Positions 1 to 6,830 of a DNA stretch of 8,045 bases are shown here, in pieces. The translations under genes were made by a program, and so were the position numbers. Under the pieces are notes generated by a model. It searched no databases, had not been told where the DNA came from, and saw only the letters and a program-made list of their open reading frames with translations. The stretch's first letter is position 1. Each line of letters opens with the position of its first letter. Source of the stretch: Anaerolineae bacterium (GTDB lineage: Bacteria; Chloroflexota; Anaerolineae; B4-G1); the NCBI GenBank assembly GCA_030612185.1, contig JAUWOI010000183.1, positions 1 to 8,045 of the forward strand. The letters run 5' to 3'.

Positions 1-1
1 G

Positions 2-622
2 CAGGCTCCTTCGACAGGCTCAGGGCAGGGCACAGAGAAGGTGGAGTTTTTGATGATCCGCCCCTACGTGCCAGCCGGCAAACAGAACATGATCGCGTGG
101 CTGTACGCCAATTCCGACGGCCCCGACTACGGCCAACTGGGCGTCCACAAATTCTCCAAGGAGACGTTGGTGTACGGGCCGATGCAGGTCGAGGCACGTA
201 TTGACCAGGACCCCTACATCTCGCAGCAACTGACGCTGTGGAACCAGCGCGGGTCGTCGGTCATCCGAGGTAACCTGATCGTCATCCCCATCAATGGCAC
301 GCTGCTCTATATTGAGCCACTCTATCTGCAGGCTGAATCTGGCCGGTTGCCCGAACTCAAGCGCGTACTGGTGGCACACGGCAACCGCGTCGCCATGGCC
401 GACGACCTGGAGACGGGGCTGGCACAGGTGTTGAGCGAACTACCGGTGACGACTCCTGTCGAACCGCTGCCGACCGATGTGGCAGCACTGTCCCGCTCGG
501 CCCAGGCGCACTACGAGGCGGCTCAGGAGTGCCTGCAACGAGAGGACTGGACCTGCTACGGCACAGAGCTGGAGGCACTGGCCCACGACCTGGAGGCGCT
601 TGTTGCCGCGACAGAAGAATAG
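2..622 (+). CDS. UPF0182 family protein, C-terminal part (5' end outside window)
   Basis: The frame is open to the window edge, so this is the last ~206 residues of a longer gene; UPF0182 (COG1615) proteins usually have about 900-1000 residues, with N-terminal membrane segments and a large soluble part. A GTG at 41 and an ATG at 53 exist but are internal. The stretch KQNMIAWLYANSDGPDYGQL, then VYGPMQVEARIDQDPYISQQ, LTLWNQRGSSVIRGNL and IEPLYLQAESGRLPELKRV, is the strongly conserved C-terminal block of the family. After a Pro/Thr-rich linker comes the usual small helical tail (SAQAHYEAAQECLQREDW). The first ~15 codons translate a dispersed repeat (APSTGSGQGTEK) where relatives have a short variable loop before EFLxxxPxxPxxKxNMIAW. 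The molecular function of UPF0182 is unknown. It lies upstream of the defence locus, separated by a long non-coding gap, and is probably a host housekeeping gene marking the edge of the island. Confidence 0.9.
   Translation, partial: QAPSTGSGQGTEKVEFLMIRPYVPAGKQNMIAWLYANSDGPDYGQLGVHKFSKETLVYGPMQVEARIDQDPYISQQLTLWNQRGSSVIRGNLIVIPINGTLLYIEPLYLQAESGRLPELKRVLVAHGNRVAMADDLETGLAQVLSELPVTTPVEPLPTDVAALSRSAQAHYEAAQECLQREDWTCYGTELEALAHDLEALVAATEE
4..31. repeat. Dispersed genomic repeat unit inside the UPF0182 gene
   Basis: The core CCTTCGACAGGCTCAGGGCA matches a short interspersed repeat I recall as frequent in Chloroflexota and some other bacterial genomes (variants of CTTCGACAAGCTCAGG). Here it is read in frame as PSTGSGQG within a coding region, at a place where UPF0182 homologues have a variable loop. 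Only one copy is visible in the window, so the repeat assignment rests on recall and not on a second copy. Confidence 0.5.
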
Positions 623-649
623 ATGAGGGGACCGCTTGTTCGCCACATA

Positions 650-704
650 TAATGCGTGAAACGTGAAACGTAATCACACTTCACGTATTACTTCTTACGC
701 ATTA
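650..704. repeat. AT-rich imperfect palindrome
   Basis: Outer arms TAATGCGT (650-657) and ACGCATTA (697-704) pair perfectly. Inner arms ACGTGAA (661-667) and TTCACGT (680-686) also pair, with GAA/TTC between them and a short bulge. The GTGAAACGTGAAACGTAAT-type composition resembles simple cryptic repeats seen between Chloroflexota genes. It lies 28 bases after the UPF0182 stop and may help end transcription, but no T-run follows. Confidence 0.4.
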
Positions 705-714
705 GAGAGATGCG

Positions 715-750
715 CACACCCACCGGCTTGGTCACGGGTGTGTTTCATCT
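715..750 (+). terminator. Possible terminator hairpin downstream of the UPF0182 gene
   Basis: CACACCC (715-721) pairs with GGGTGTG (736-742); ACC/GGT can add a smaller inner stem. A moderately T-rich stretch (TTTCATCTTTG) follows. The loop is long and the T-run interrupted, so this is only a weak candidate for a factor-independent terminator. Confidence 0.25.
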
Positions 751-829
751 TTGCCCTCCAGGTATCAAGTTGGGCCTATCATGCCATAATTCGCCCCAAA
801 ACTGAAATGCACCCCCTGTCTAGCGGGCC

Positions 830-952
830 TGTCAAGTCAAATGATAACCTGAGTGAAAGCCCATCGTTCGGTCAAATGATAATCTGAGTTTCCACTCCTC
901 CTTTCTTTGGTTTTGATAATCCGATCGTGTCAGGGTTCAGGATAATCTCAGG
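830..952. mobile_element. Direct-repeat array resembling one end of an IS element (remnant or MITE-like)
   Basis: Two 19-base copies, GTCAAATGATAACCTGAGT (836-854) and GTCAAATGATAATCTGAGT (871-889), differ at one base and are 35 bases apart. A degenerate third copy, GGTTCAGGATAATCTCAGG, lies at 934-952. The first copy is preceded by TGTCAA (830-835), so the array could begin with a TGTCA-type terminus. Arrays of ~20-base repeats inside a TG-starting end are typical transposase-binding sites of IS21-like and related elements. No transposase gene and no matching opposite end are visible, so this is a lone end or a non-autonomous relic. Another reading is an operator array for the downstream operon. 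Confidence 0.4.
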
Positions 953-1000
953 CCGCCGACGCTGAAACGCCGGGGTTGGGGTCGTCATAGTCGTCGTAGG

Positions 1001-1040
1001 GCTGTGGATAGTGCGGAGAGTCGTCCACACTATCCACGGC
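1001..1040. repeat. Inverted repeat GCTGTGGATAGTG / CACTATCCACGGC
   Basis: Arms at 1001-1013 and 1028-1040 pair at 12 of 13 positions around a 14-base loop. TGTGGATAG...CTATCCACA-type palindromes often sit near the ends of transposase genes, so this may belong to the same relic as the 836-952 array. It could also act at RNA level or bind a regulator. No T-run follows, so it is not a classic terminator. Confidence 0.4.
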
Positions 1041-1049
1041 TCGGCACGG

Positions 1050-1070
1050 AAGGCCGGGCCTTTTGCTTTG
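1050..1070 (+). terminator. Small GC stem followed by T-rich tract
   Basis: AAGGC (1050-1054) and GCCTT (1058-1062) form a tight 5-bp stem with a CGG loop, followed by TTTGCTTT. The stem is short, so it may be a weak terminator or chance. Confidence 0.2.
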
Positions 1071-1194
1071 GGCGGGCCGGTCCAGGCGCTAACCCGGGTG
1101 CCGTACTCAGGGGACCTTCAGACAACCCGATGGCTGGTAGCAGCCTTTCGGGCCGCCTGCACCAGGGGACAGGCGCTAGGGCAGCGCCCCTCGG

Positions 1195-1223
1195 TTGTGC
1201 TTTTCCGCGCTGTATGATACACT
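1195..1223 (+). promoter_or_regulatory. Weak sigma70-like promoter candidate for the BREX operon
   Basis: TTGTGC (1195-1200) and TACACT (1218-1223) are 17 bases apart, matching 3/6 and 4/6 of the -35 and -10 consensus. An overlapping TATGAT (1213-1218) is a better -10 (5/6) but lacks a -35 at the right distance. The position, about 80-90 bases before brxF, is reasonable. Nothing else in the gap looks better. Confidence 0.25.
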
Positions 1224-1305
1224 CCACATACTAACCGCATACGAACGGTGGAGAATCTGTGGGGTCACCCTCGCAGCAAAAAAGGGACGTTGGAGTTTAC
1301 CCCAT

Positions 1306-1800
1306 ATGTCCAAACTCTCATTGGCCAAACTCGCTGAGATAGAGCAACTCCTGCCTGACATCGCTCACCAGTATTATCGGCTGGCCCTGGTTGCTGGTCC
1401 AACTGGTTCGGGCAAGACACCGCTGCTCAAAGAACTGTGCCGCCGGCAGGACATCCCCTACCTCAACGTCAACCTGGCTCTCAGCCAGCGTCTGCTCGAC
1501 CTGACCAGCAAGGAGCGCCCCCTGCGCGTGCGCCGGTTGCTCGACGACGTGATTGGCGAGCAGCCAGGGGACGTCATTGTTCTGGACAACATCGAATTGC
1601 TTTTCGACCCGGCCCTGCACCAGGACCCGCTGGTCTGCCTGCAAGCACTCAGCCGCAACAAGACGCTCATCGTCGCCTGGAGTGGCACGTATGATGATGA
1701 GGATGATGATGAGAAGAGAGTGCTGACTTATGCCGAGCCGGGACACCCCGAGTACCGCCGCTATGAACGTCCTGAAGTGATCGTCATTGCCTTGCCGTAG
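1306..1800 (+). CDS. brxF: BREX type 3 P-loop protein BrxF
   Basis: A 164-residue protein, the size expected for BrxF, the small nucleotide-binding subunit specific to type 3 BREX phage-defence loci. Walker A is GPTGSGKT at residues 31-38 and a Walker B-like [10 protein letters not shown] lies at 91-100. [15 protein letters not shown] (53-67) and [12 protein letters not shown] (142-153) are also segments I associate with BrxF. The ATG at 1306 is chosen because GGAG at 1292-1295 lies 10 bases upstream and the protein then starts at the family's normal position; an upstream TTG at 1195 would add 37 unlikely residues. An acidic stretch (residues 130-136) is coded by a GAT-type microsatellite. 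Its stop overlaps the AGGAGG that serves brxC, so the two are surely co-transcribed. Its role within BREX, presumably ATP-dependent work with BrxC, is inferred. Confidence 0.88.
   Translation: MSKLSLAKLAEIEQLLPDIAHQYYRLALVAGPTGSGKTPLLKELCRRQDIPYLNVNLALSQRLLDLTSKERPLRVRRLLDDVIGEQPGDVIVLDNIELLFDPALHQDPLVCLQALSRNKTLIVAWSGTYDDEDDDEKRVLTYAEPGHPEYRRYERPEVIVIALP
1691..1713 (+). repeat. GAT/GAG trinucleotide tract in brxF
   Basis: A short in-frame run of GAT, GAG and GAA codons codes for the acidic DDEDDDE segment of BrxF. Slippage here would change length by whole codons and keep the frame, so it could vary between strains without breaking the gene. Confidence 0.5.
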
Positions 1801-1804
1801 GAGG
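1799..1804 (+). promoter_or_regulatory. Ribosome binding site of brxC
   Basis: AGGAGG overlaps the brxF stop codon and lies 12 bases before the ATG at 1817. It decides the brxC start over the upstream in-frame TTG at 1787 and indicates translational coupling with brxF. Confidence 0.6.
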
Positions 1805-1816
1805 AAGCCGGACATA

Positions 1817-2725
1817 ATGAAATACAAAGACCTGGTCCAGTTTGAGCCCATCGAGACCGTCGTGCAATTGCGGGAAGCCGACGACAAGCAAGGGGCGGCC
1901 ACTCTGGTCAAGACCTACGTCATCTCTGACCGCATGGCCGACTTGCTGACGCGCCTGGTGATCCCCCAGTTGCAGTTCGCCGCGCCAAAGGACAACAAGG
2001 GGCTGCTGGTCGTGGGTAACTATGGCACCGGCAAGTCGCACCTGATGTCGGTGCTGTCCGCTGTGGCGGAACACGGCGATCTGGTCGCGTCCCTGACCAA
2101 TGAGCCTGTCACCGGCGCAGCCGAGACCATCGCCGGCCAGTTCCGCGTCGTGCGCACCGAGATCGGCGCGACGACTATGCCCCTGCGCGACATCCTGTTC
2201 GGCGAACTGGAGTTGGCTTTAGGGAAGATGGGCATCGCCTATTCGTTCCCAGCGATGAACGAAGCGCCCAACAGCAAGGACCTGCTGGTGGCCATGATGA
2301 GCGCCTTCTACGAGAAGCACCCCGAACAGGGATTGTTGCTCGTCGTGGACGAGTTGCTCGACTTCCTTCGCTCGCGGCGCGACCAGGAATTGGTGCTGGA
2401 TTTGACCTTCCTGCGGGAGTTGGGGGAGGTCTGCCGGTTGTCGCGGTTCCGGTTTATGGCCGGCATCCAGGAGTCGCTGTTCGACAGCCCCCGCTTTCAG
2501 TTCGTGGCCGACTCGGTGCGCCGGGTGAAGGACCGCTTCGAGCAGGTGCGTATCGCCCGCGAGGACGTGGCCTACGTGGTGGCCGAGCGGCTGCTGCGCA
2601 AGGACGCCCAGCAGAAAGGCCGCATCCGCGAGCACCTGCAGCGCTTCACGCCCTTGTACGGCACCATGGCCGAACGGATGGACGACTTCGTGCGGCTCTT
2701 CCCGGTTCACCCGGCCTACCTGTAG
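1817..2725 (+). CDS. brxC: BREX type 3 ATPase BrxC (DUF6079), N-terminal part ending at an in-frame TAG
   Basis: 302 residues before a premature stop; with the reading frame that resumes at once (2726-5530) the whole gene would code for ~1,237 residues, a normal length for this family. It starts [20 protein letters not shown]. Walker A is GNYGTGKS at residues 67-74. Walker B is LLLVVDEL at 173-180, with D178-E179 as the likely catalytic acidic pair. A conserved block, [16 protein letters not shown] to [10 protein letters not shown], follows at 214-246. These features are typical of the large AAA+-like ATPase BrxC/PglY, a core BREX component needed for defence. The stop comes just after FPVHPAYL, where the sequence would be expected to continue as YLEVFERVYVAEKR, so a GAG-to-TAG change explains it. 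The product would hold the whole nucleotide-binding core but lack three quarters of the protein. It could be a real mutation, a split gene or a sequencing error. Confidence 0.85.
   Translation: MKYKDLVQFEPIETVVQLREADDKQGAATLVKTYVISDRMADLLTRLVIPQLQFAAPKDNKGLLVVGNYGTGKSHLMSVLSAVAEHGDLVASLTNEPVTGAAETIAGQFRVVRTEIGATTMPLRDILFGELELALGKMGIAYSFPAMNEAPNSKDLLVAMMSAFYEKHPEQGLLLVVDELLDFLRSRRDQELVLDLTFLRELGEVCRLSRFRFMAGIQESLFDSPRFQFVADSVRRVKDRFEQVRIAREDVAYVVAERLLRKDAQQKGRIREHLQRFTPLYGTMAERMDDFVRLFPVHPAYL
2723..2725 (+). other. In-frame amber codon interrupting brxC
   Basis: TAG stands where the frame on both sides is continuous and clearly one protein (HPAYL, stop, VFERVYVAEKREVL). No indel is needed; one base change from GAG (Glu) is enough. 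No ribosome binding site serves a restart: the next in-frame ATG (2786) has its nearest GGGAGG 23 bases upstream. The GTG at 2726 directly follows the stop and also lacks one. Confidence 0.85.
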
Positions 2726-5530
2726 GTGTTCGAGCGGGTGTACGTGGCCGAGAAGCGGGAGGTACTCAAGACGCTCAGTGCCGAGATGCAGGCTCGCCTG
2801 GAGAGCGACGTGCCGCCCGACCAGCCGGGCCTCATCGCCTACGATTCCTACTGGACCAGGCTGCGCGAGAACCCCTCCTTCCGCAGCATCCCGGAGATCA
2901 AGAAGGTCATTGATAAGAGCCAGGTGCTGGAAGACCGGGTGCGCAATGCCTTCACCCGGCCCCAGTACCAGCCGGCTGCCCTGCGGATCATCAACGCCCT
3001 CAGCGTCCACCGGCTGACCACCGGCGACATCTACGCCCCGCTGGGCGCTACCGCCGAGGAACTGCGCGACAGCCTTTGCCTTTACCTCCCCATACCGGAG
3101 CAGGACGCCGATTTCCTCAAGACCACGGTCGAGTCAACGCTGCGGGAGATCACGCGCACCGTCAGCGGCCAGTTTATCTCGTTCAACCCCGACAACGGCC
3201 AGTATTACCTGGATCTGAAGAAAATCATTGACTTTGACGCCCAGATCGAGCAGCGAGCGGAGAGCCTGGACGACAACCAACTCGACCGTTACTATTTCGA
3301 GGCGCTGAAGCGGGTACTGGAATGTGCGGAGTCCACCTGCGTCCCCGGCTACAGCATCTGGCAGCACGAGGTCGAGTGGCGCGAGCGGAAGGTGACGCGC
3401 CCCGGCTATCTCTTCTTCGGCGCGCCCAACCAGCGCTCCACCGCCCAGCCGCCCCGCGAGTTCTACCTATATCTACTCCAGCCTCACGCCCCGCCGTCGT
3501 TCACCGACGAACAGAAGGCCGACGAGGTCTTCTTTCGGTTAGCCCGACCGGACGAGGAGTTTGAGACCGCGCTCAATCTCTACGCCGGCGCCCGCGAGAT
3601 GGCCGGGTCTGCATCGGGGGGCAACCGGATGCAGTACGAGAAGAAGGCTGACGGCCACCTCAAACGGTTGCAGAAGTGGCTGCGGGAAAACACGCTCCAG
3701 GCGGTGGACGTGACCTACAAAGGCGTGACCAAGCCGTTCGTTGAATGGGTCAAAGGGGGCACAACGCCTCGCGCTACAGCATCCGTGCGCGACCTGGTCA
3801 ACGGCGTGGCTTCGGCCTGCCTGAGCACCTACTTCGCCGAGCGGTTGCCCGATTACCCGGCATTCTCCATCCTGGTCACCCAAGCCAGCCGGGCGCAGGC
3901 GGCCCACGAAGCGGTACGCTGGCTGGCTGGTGGGCTAAAGACGCGCCAGGGGGCTGCCGTGCTCGATGCGCTGGATCTGCTGGACGATAACCGCGTTAAA
4001 GGGCGCGACTCGCGCTACGCCGGTTACTTCCTGCAGCAACTATCCCACAAGGGCGAGGGCCAGGTGCTCAACCGCTCCGAGTTGATCGGGGGCGAGATCG
4101 CGGCCGAGGCCGACCGCCGCTTTGGCTTGGAGCCGGAGTGGGTGGCGGTGGTTCTACTGGGGCTGGCCTACACCGGCGAGATCACGCTGGCCCTGCCCGG
4201 CCGCAAGATTGACGCCGGCAACCTGGAAGAGACGATCAAGATCCCCATCGCTGACCTGGCCAACTGGAAGTTCATCGGACGGCCCAAGGGTCTGCCGCTG
4301 GCCGCGCTCACCGAGTTGTTCCAATTGTTGGGGTTGCCCACCGGGCTGATCAAAGACGCCAGCCAGCACGACTCAGCCATTGAGCAACTTCAGAAGCGGG
4401 TGGCCGGTGAACTGGACCGGTTGGTGTTGGCCCGGCAGAAGGCTCGGGGTGGCTTGCCAGTGTGGGAGGCCAACTTGCTGGAGGGCCAGGCAAAAGCCGA
4501 CCTGCTGCGCCGGCTGGATGAGCACAAGTCCTTCCTGGAGTCGCTCCAGACCTACAACACCCCCGGCAAGTTGCGCAACTTTCGCTACAGCACCGACCAG
4601 GTGAAGGGTCAGACGGCCGGCCGGGTGCTCGTGGGCGACCTGGAAACGCTGGCCGAGGTGGTCGCCGCCATCCAGCCGCTGACCGCCTACCTGGGCGTGG
4701 CCCTGGCCGTCCTCCCTGCGGTGAGCCTGGCCGAACTGCCCGCCGGTCACGAGTGGTCACAGACCGTCAAGTCCCTGCAGACGGAGCAACTGGCCCAACT
4801 GCGAGACCCCCAGAACTGGCGCCAGCCCACGCTGCGCGCTTCCCTCAGTGGCGCGCTGGAGAACCTGAAGAGCGAGTATATCCAGGTCTACCTGAACCTG
4901 CACCGTCACGCGCGGCTCAACGGGGCCGAGGACGACCGCAAGAAGCGGTTGATGGGCGACCCGCGCCACAAGCAGTTGACCGGGCTGGCCGCGATTGACT
5001 TCCTGCCGGTGGCCGACCTGAAGGAGTGGGAGAGCCGTCTGGCCGACCTGCGCCCCTGCTACGCCATCGGCGCTTCCGACTTGAAGGAACATCCCCTGTG
5101 CCCCAATTGCGGCTACCGCCCGGTGGAAGAACCGGCGGGCAAGCCCGCCCAAGCCATACTCGACGAGCAGGAGGACAGGCTGGACCAACTCTACACCGGT
5201 TGGACCAACGCGCTGCTGACCAACCTGCGCCAGGAGGCGACCCGGGCCAACGTCGCGCTGATGACACCCGATCAGCAGAAACTGGTTCAGGGCTTTCTGG
5301 ATGCCGGCGCATTGCCAGACAAGGTGGCCTACGACTTTGTGCAGACGGTCAAAGAGGCGCTCACCGGTCTGGAGCGGGTCGCCGTGCCGCCGGAGGATAT
5401 TCTGATGGCGCTGACGGAAGGGGGGATGCCTTGCACGGTGCAGGAACTTCTGTCCCGATTCCGCAGTTTCGTGGAGGGGCGAACTGGGGACAAGGACCCC
5501 AACAAGGTGCGGATTGTGGTGGAGTGGTGA
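2726..5530 (+). CDS. brxC: BREX type 3 ATPase BrxC (DUF6079), C-terminal part after the amber codon
   Basis: 934 codons in the same frame as the N-terminal part, starting VFERVYVAEKREVLKTLS. This part holds the long, mainly helical body of the DUF6079 protein. A possible metal-binding element lies near the end: Cys1081, then CPNC at 1095-1098 in whole-gene numbering. The last 70 residues (LPDKVAYDFVQTVKEALTGL to VRIVVEW) recur as a second copy at 6737-6955. Because it has no plausible start signal, it would be translated only by read-through or reinitiation, and it is best seen as part of one interrupted brxC gene (1817-5530). The frame is otherwise intact over 2.8 kb with no further stops, so the nonsense change looks recent or the fragment is still under selection. 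The stop is followed after one base by the ATG of the next gene. Confidence 0.85.
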   Translation: MFERVYVAEKREVLKTLSAEMQARLESDVPPDQPGLIAYDSYWTRLRENPSFRSIPEIKKVIDKSQVLEDRVRNAFTRPQYQPAALRIINALSVHRLTTGDIYAPLGATAEELRDSLCLYLPIPEQDADFLKTTVESTLREITRTVSGQFISFNPDNGQYYLDLKKIIDFDAQIEQRAESLDDNQLDRYYFEALKRVLECAESTCVPGYSIWQHEVEWRERKVTRPGYLFFGAPNQRSTAQPPREFYLYLLQPHAPPSFTDEQKADEVFFRLARPDEEFETALNLYAGAREMAGSASGGNRMQYEKKADGHLKRLQKWLRENTLQAVDVTYKGVTKPFVEWVKGGTTPRATASVRDLVNGVASACLSTYFAERLPDYPAFSILVTQASRAQAAHEAVRWLAGGLKTRQGAAVLDALDLLDDNRVKGRDSRYAGYFLQQLSHKGEGQVLNRSELIGGEIAAEADRRFGLEPEWVAVVLLGLAYTGEITLALPGRKIDAGNLEETIKIPIADLANWKFIGRPKGLPLAALTELFQLLGLPTGLIKDASQHDSAIEQLQKRVAGELDRLVLARQKARGGLPVWEANLLEGQAKADLLRRLDEHKSFLESLQTYNTPGKLRNFRYSTDQVKGQTAGRVLVGDLETLAEVVAAIQPLTAYLGVALAVLPAVSLAELPAGHEWSQTVKSLQTEQLAQLRDPQNWRQPTLRASLSGALENLKSEYIQVYLNLHRHARLNGAEDDRKKRLMGDPRHKQLTGLAAIDFLPVADLKEWESRLADLRPCYAIGASDLKEHPLCPNCGYRPVEEPAGKPAQAILDEQEDRLDQLYTGWTNALLTNLRQEATRANVALMTPDQQKLVQGFLDAGALPDKVAYDFVQTVKEALTGLERVAVPPEDILMALTEGGMPCTVQELLSRFRSFVEGRTGDKDPNKVRIVVEW
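5336..5530 (+). repeat. 3' end of brxC, copy A of an imperfect direct repeat
   Basis: The last 64 sense codons of brxC (5336-5527) align without gaps to 6761-6952. By hand I count 173 of 192 identical bases and 59 of 64 identical residues; 12 codons differ silently and 5 change the residue. The stop codons differ (TGA here, TAG in copy B). Confidence 0.9.
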
Positions 5531-5531
5531 G

Positions 5532-5786
5532 ATGACAACCTTATCGCCTGATACACATCCCGAAATCGAGCGCTTGCAGATCAAGCGGCTGCGCCAGATG
5601 CCGCCCTGGCGCAAGATGACGTTGATGGCGGGGATGAGCCAGACGGTGCAGACGTTGGCTCTGGCCGGGTTGCGCCAGCGCCACCCCGACGACACCCCTG
5701 CCCAGCGCAGGCGACGCCTGGCCGACCTGCTGCTAGGCCCAGACCTGGCCACAAGGGTCTACGGTCCCTTGCTGGAGGAGGACTGA
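5532..5786 (+). CDS. Small conserved helical protein paired with a nucleotidyltransferase
   Basis: 84 residues, basic and predicted helical, starting [20 protein letters not shown]. The pattern [42 protein letters not shown] is one I recognise from small uncharacterised proteins of Chloroflexota and cyanobacteria that almost always precede a nucleotidyltransferase-fold protein. The ATG at 5532 is preferred to an upstream GTG at 5514, which lies inside brxC. The spacing to brxC is one base, and its stop overlaps the ATG of the next gene in TGATG, so the pair is translationally coupled. A toxin-antitoxin or regulatory role is plausible from the arrangement but not shown. Confidence 0.75.
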   Translation: MTTLSPDTHPEIERLQIKRLRQMPPWRKMTLMAGMSQTVQTLALAGLRQRHPDDTPAQRRRRLADLLLGPDLATRVYGPLLEED

Positions 5787-6361
5787 TGCTGGCAGAACAG
5801 ATTGCGGTAACGATGATGGTAGCCGATGCCCTGGACGCCCTGGGCGTGCCCTACGCTATTGGCGGCTCGTTTGCCAGCGCGTTGCACGGCGTGATGCGCG
5901 CCACGATGGACGCTGACATGGTGGCTGACCTGCGCCTGGAACACGCCGAGCCATTGGCGCAGGCGTTGGGCGATGCCTTCTATGCCGACGCGGAGATGAT
6001 GCGCGACGCCGTCCGCCGCCATAGATCTTTCAACGTTATCCACCTGGAGACGATGTTCAAGGTGGACGTCTTTGTAGCCAAGCCGCGCGCTTTCGACCGC
6101 TCCCAGTTGGCCCGCCGCCAGTTGCATCTGTTGAGTGAGGACCCCGAGCGCCGCGCCTACGTCGCCACTGCCGAGGACATTGTTCTCTCTAAACTGGAAT
6201 GGTACCGGATGGGCGGCGAGGTTTCCGACCGCCAATGGCGTGACGTGTTGGGCGTGCTCAAGGTGCAGGGCGACCGGCTCGATCGCGACTATCTGCGCCG
6301 CATGGCCACGGAACTAGGCGTGAGTGATTTGCTGAAGCAAGCGTTTGGGGAAGCGGGCTAG
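5786..6361 (+). CDS. MNT/AbiEii-like nucleotidyltransferase-fold protein
   Basis: 191 residues. The nucleotidyltransferase signature is visible: GGS at residues 26-28 ([15 protein letters not shown]), the first metal-binding pair D42-x-D44 ([10 protein letters not shown]) and the third acidic residue D94 (FKVDVFV). The block [20 protein letters not shown] (128-147) is a conserved C-terminal element of this group. Such minimal enzymes transfer nucleotides to a protein or RNA partner in some toxin-antitoxin systems (MNT/HEPN, AbiE), so it may act on its small neighbour or on a cellular target; this is inference. All expected catalytic residues are present, so it is probably active. A GGAGGAG lies just before the ATG, which overlaps the previous stop by one base. 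It forms a mobile-looking two-gene module inside the BREX locus. Confidence 0.78.
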   Translation: MLAEQIAVTMMVADALDALGVPYAIGGSFASALHGVMRATMDADMVADLRLEHAEPLAQALGDAFYADAEMMRDAVRRHRSFNVIHLETMFKVDVFVAKPRAFDRSQLARRQLHLLSEDPERRAYVATAEDIVLSKLEWYRMGGEVSDRQWRDVLGVLKVQGDRLDRDYLRRMATELGVSDLLKQAFGEAG

Positions 6362-6362
6362 A

Positions 6363-6830
6363 ATGAAAGATAAGAATCTCAAATGGTCGTTGCCTTACTT
6401 GGTGTTTGACGCAAAACATCACCTCGACGTGCGTGGAAAGCCAGGCATCTATCGCATCCGTGCGTTCACGGAAGACGGAGAGCCGTTGCCTATCTCCAGA
6501 GCTGTTGGGGTCGATCCGCTGGGCGTGCTGCACATAGGCAAGTCCAATGACCTTGGGCGAAGGTTAAAACTCTTCCGCCGGGCCGTGGAAGGTGCACAGG
6601 CCTCCCACCATGCCGGACGAGAGTACGCCAAGTGGCACTTTGAGAGGCTGGTTCCGCGTGAGCGACTGTGGTTCGACTATGTGCTAACCGCCGACGGAGC
6701 CGCCCGCGACGCCGAGCGGGCCGAGTACCTACCGTGCTCCCGGAGAAAGTTGGTTGTGGCTTTGTGCAGACGGTCAAAGAGGCGCTCACCGGCCTGGAGC
6801 GGGTCGCCGTGCCGCCGGAGGACATCCTGA
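6363..6830 (+). pseudogene. GIY-YIG nuclease-like protein, 3' end lost
   Basis: ATG at 6363, one base after the nucleotidyltransferase stop, with GGGGAA 10 bases upstream. PGIYRIR (residues 27-33) and LHIGKSNDLGRRL (56-68) match the GIY and YIG parts of the GIY-YIG fold, with HIG in place of YIG and R66/R67 as candidates for the catalytic arginine. A glutamate in ERAEYL (118-123) could be the metal ligand. GIY-YIG domains are endonucleases found in repair, homing and restriction. At about 6730 the sequence changes into a brxC tail in another frame, so the last ~32 codons (to 6830) are nonsense out of frame and the normal C-terminus is missing. The domain core may survive, but the gene is best called truncated. 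Confidence 0.6.
6699..6730 (+). repeat. 32-bp segment shared with the 5' end of pglX (copy 1)
   Basis: 30 of 32 bases match 7944-7975, and both are read in the same frame (AARDAERAEYL here, AARETERAEYL in PglX). It ends exactly where the GIY-YIG sequence changes into the brxC remnant. Confidence 0.75.

Larger units (their letters stand above)
623..1194. other. Non-coding stretch between UPF0182 gene and brxF
   Basis: About 570 bases without a convincing gene. The short open frames here (for example 663-887 and 1004-1234) have no good ribosome binding site or recognisable protein. The stretch holds imperfect hairpins at 650-704 and 715-742, a direct-repeat array at 836-952, a longer inverted repeat at 1001-1040 and a small GC stem followed by T's at 1050-1070. 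It is lower in G+C at 640-920 than the flanking genes. It probably combines the UPF0182 terminator region, a mobile-element remnant and the leader of the BREX operon. Confidence 0.6.

Noticed and set aside
663..887. Open frame of 74 codons in the gap after the UPF0182 gene.
   Set aside because: It runs through the palindrome and the repeat array, has no ribosome binding site and resembles no protein family.
836..889. The two 19-bp repeats taken as the start of a CRISPR array.
   Set aside because: Only two good copies, one 16-base gap, a third copy that is degenerate at a different distance, and no cas genes.
1004..1234. Open frames of 68-76 codons just upstream of brxF.
   Set aside because: They begin inside the inverted repeat at 1001-1040, have low-complexity Arg/Gly/Ala composition and no start signals.
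2726..5530. Treating the downstream part of brxC as a normal separate gene starting at the GTG.
   Set aside because: No ribosome binding site is present and the residues across the stop form one continuous family segment, so an interrupted single gene explains it better.
4757..5752. Long open frame on the minus strand (331 codons) and other long minus-strand frames opposite brxC.
   Set aside because: They are mirror images of a high-G+C coding region with strong codon bias, lack known motifs, and overlap a certain gene.
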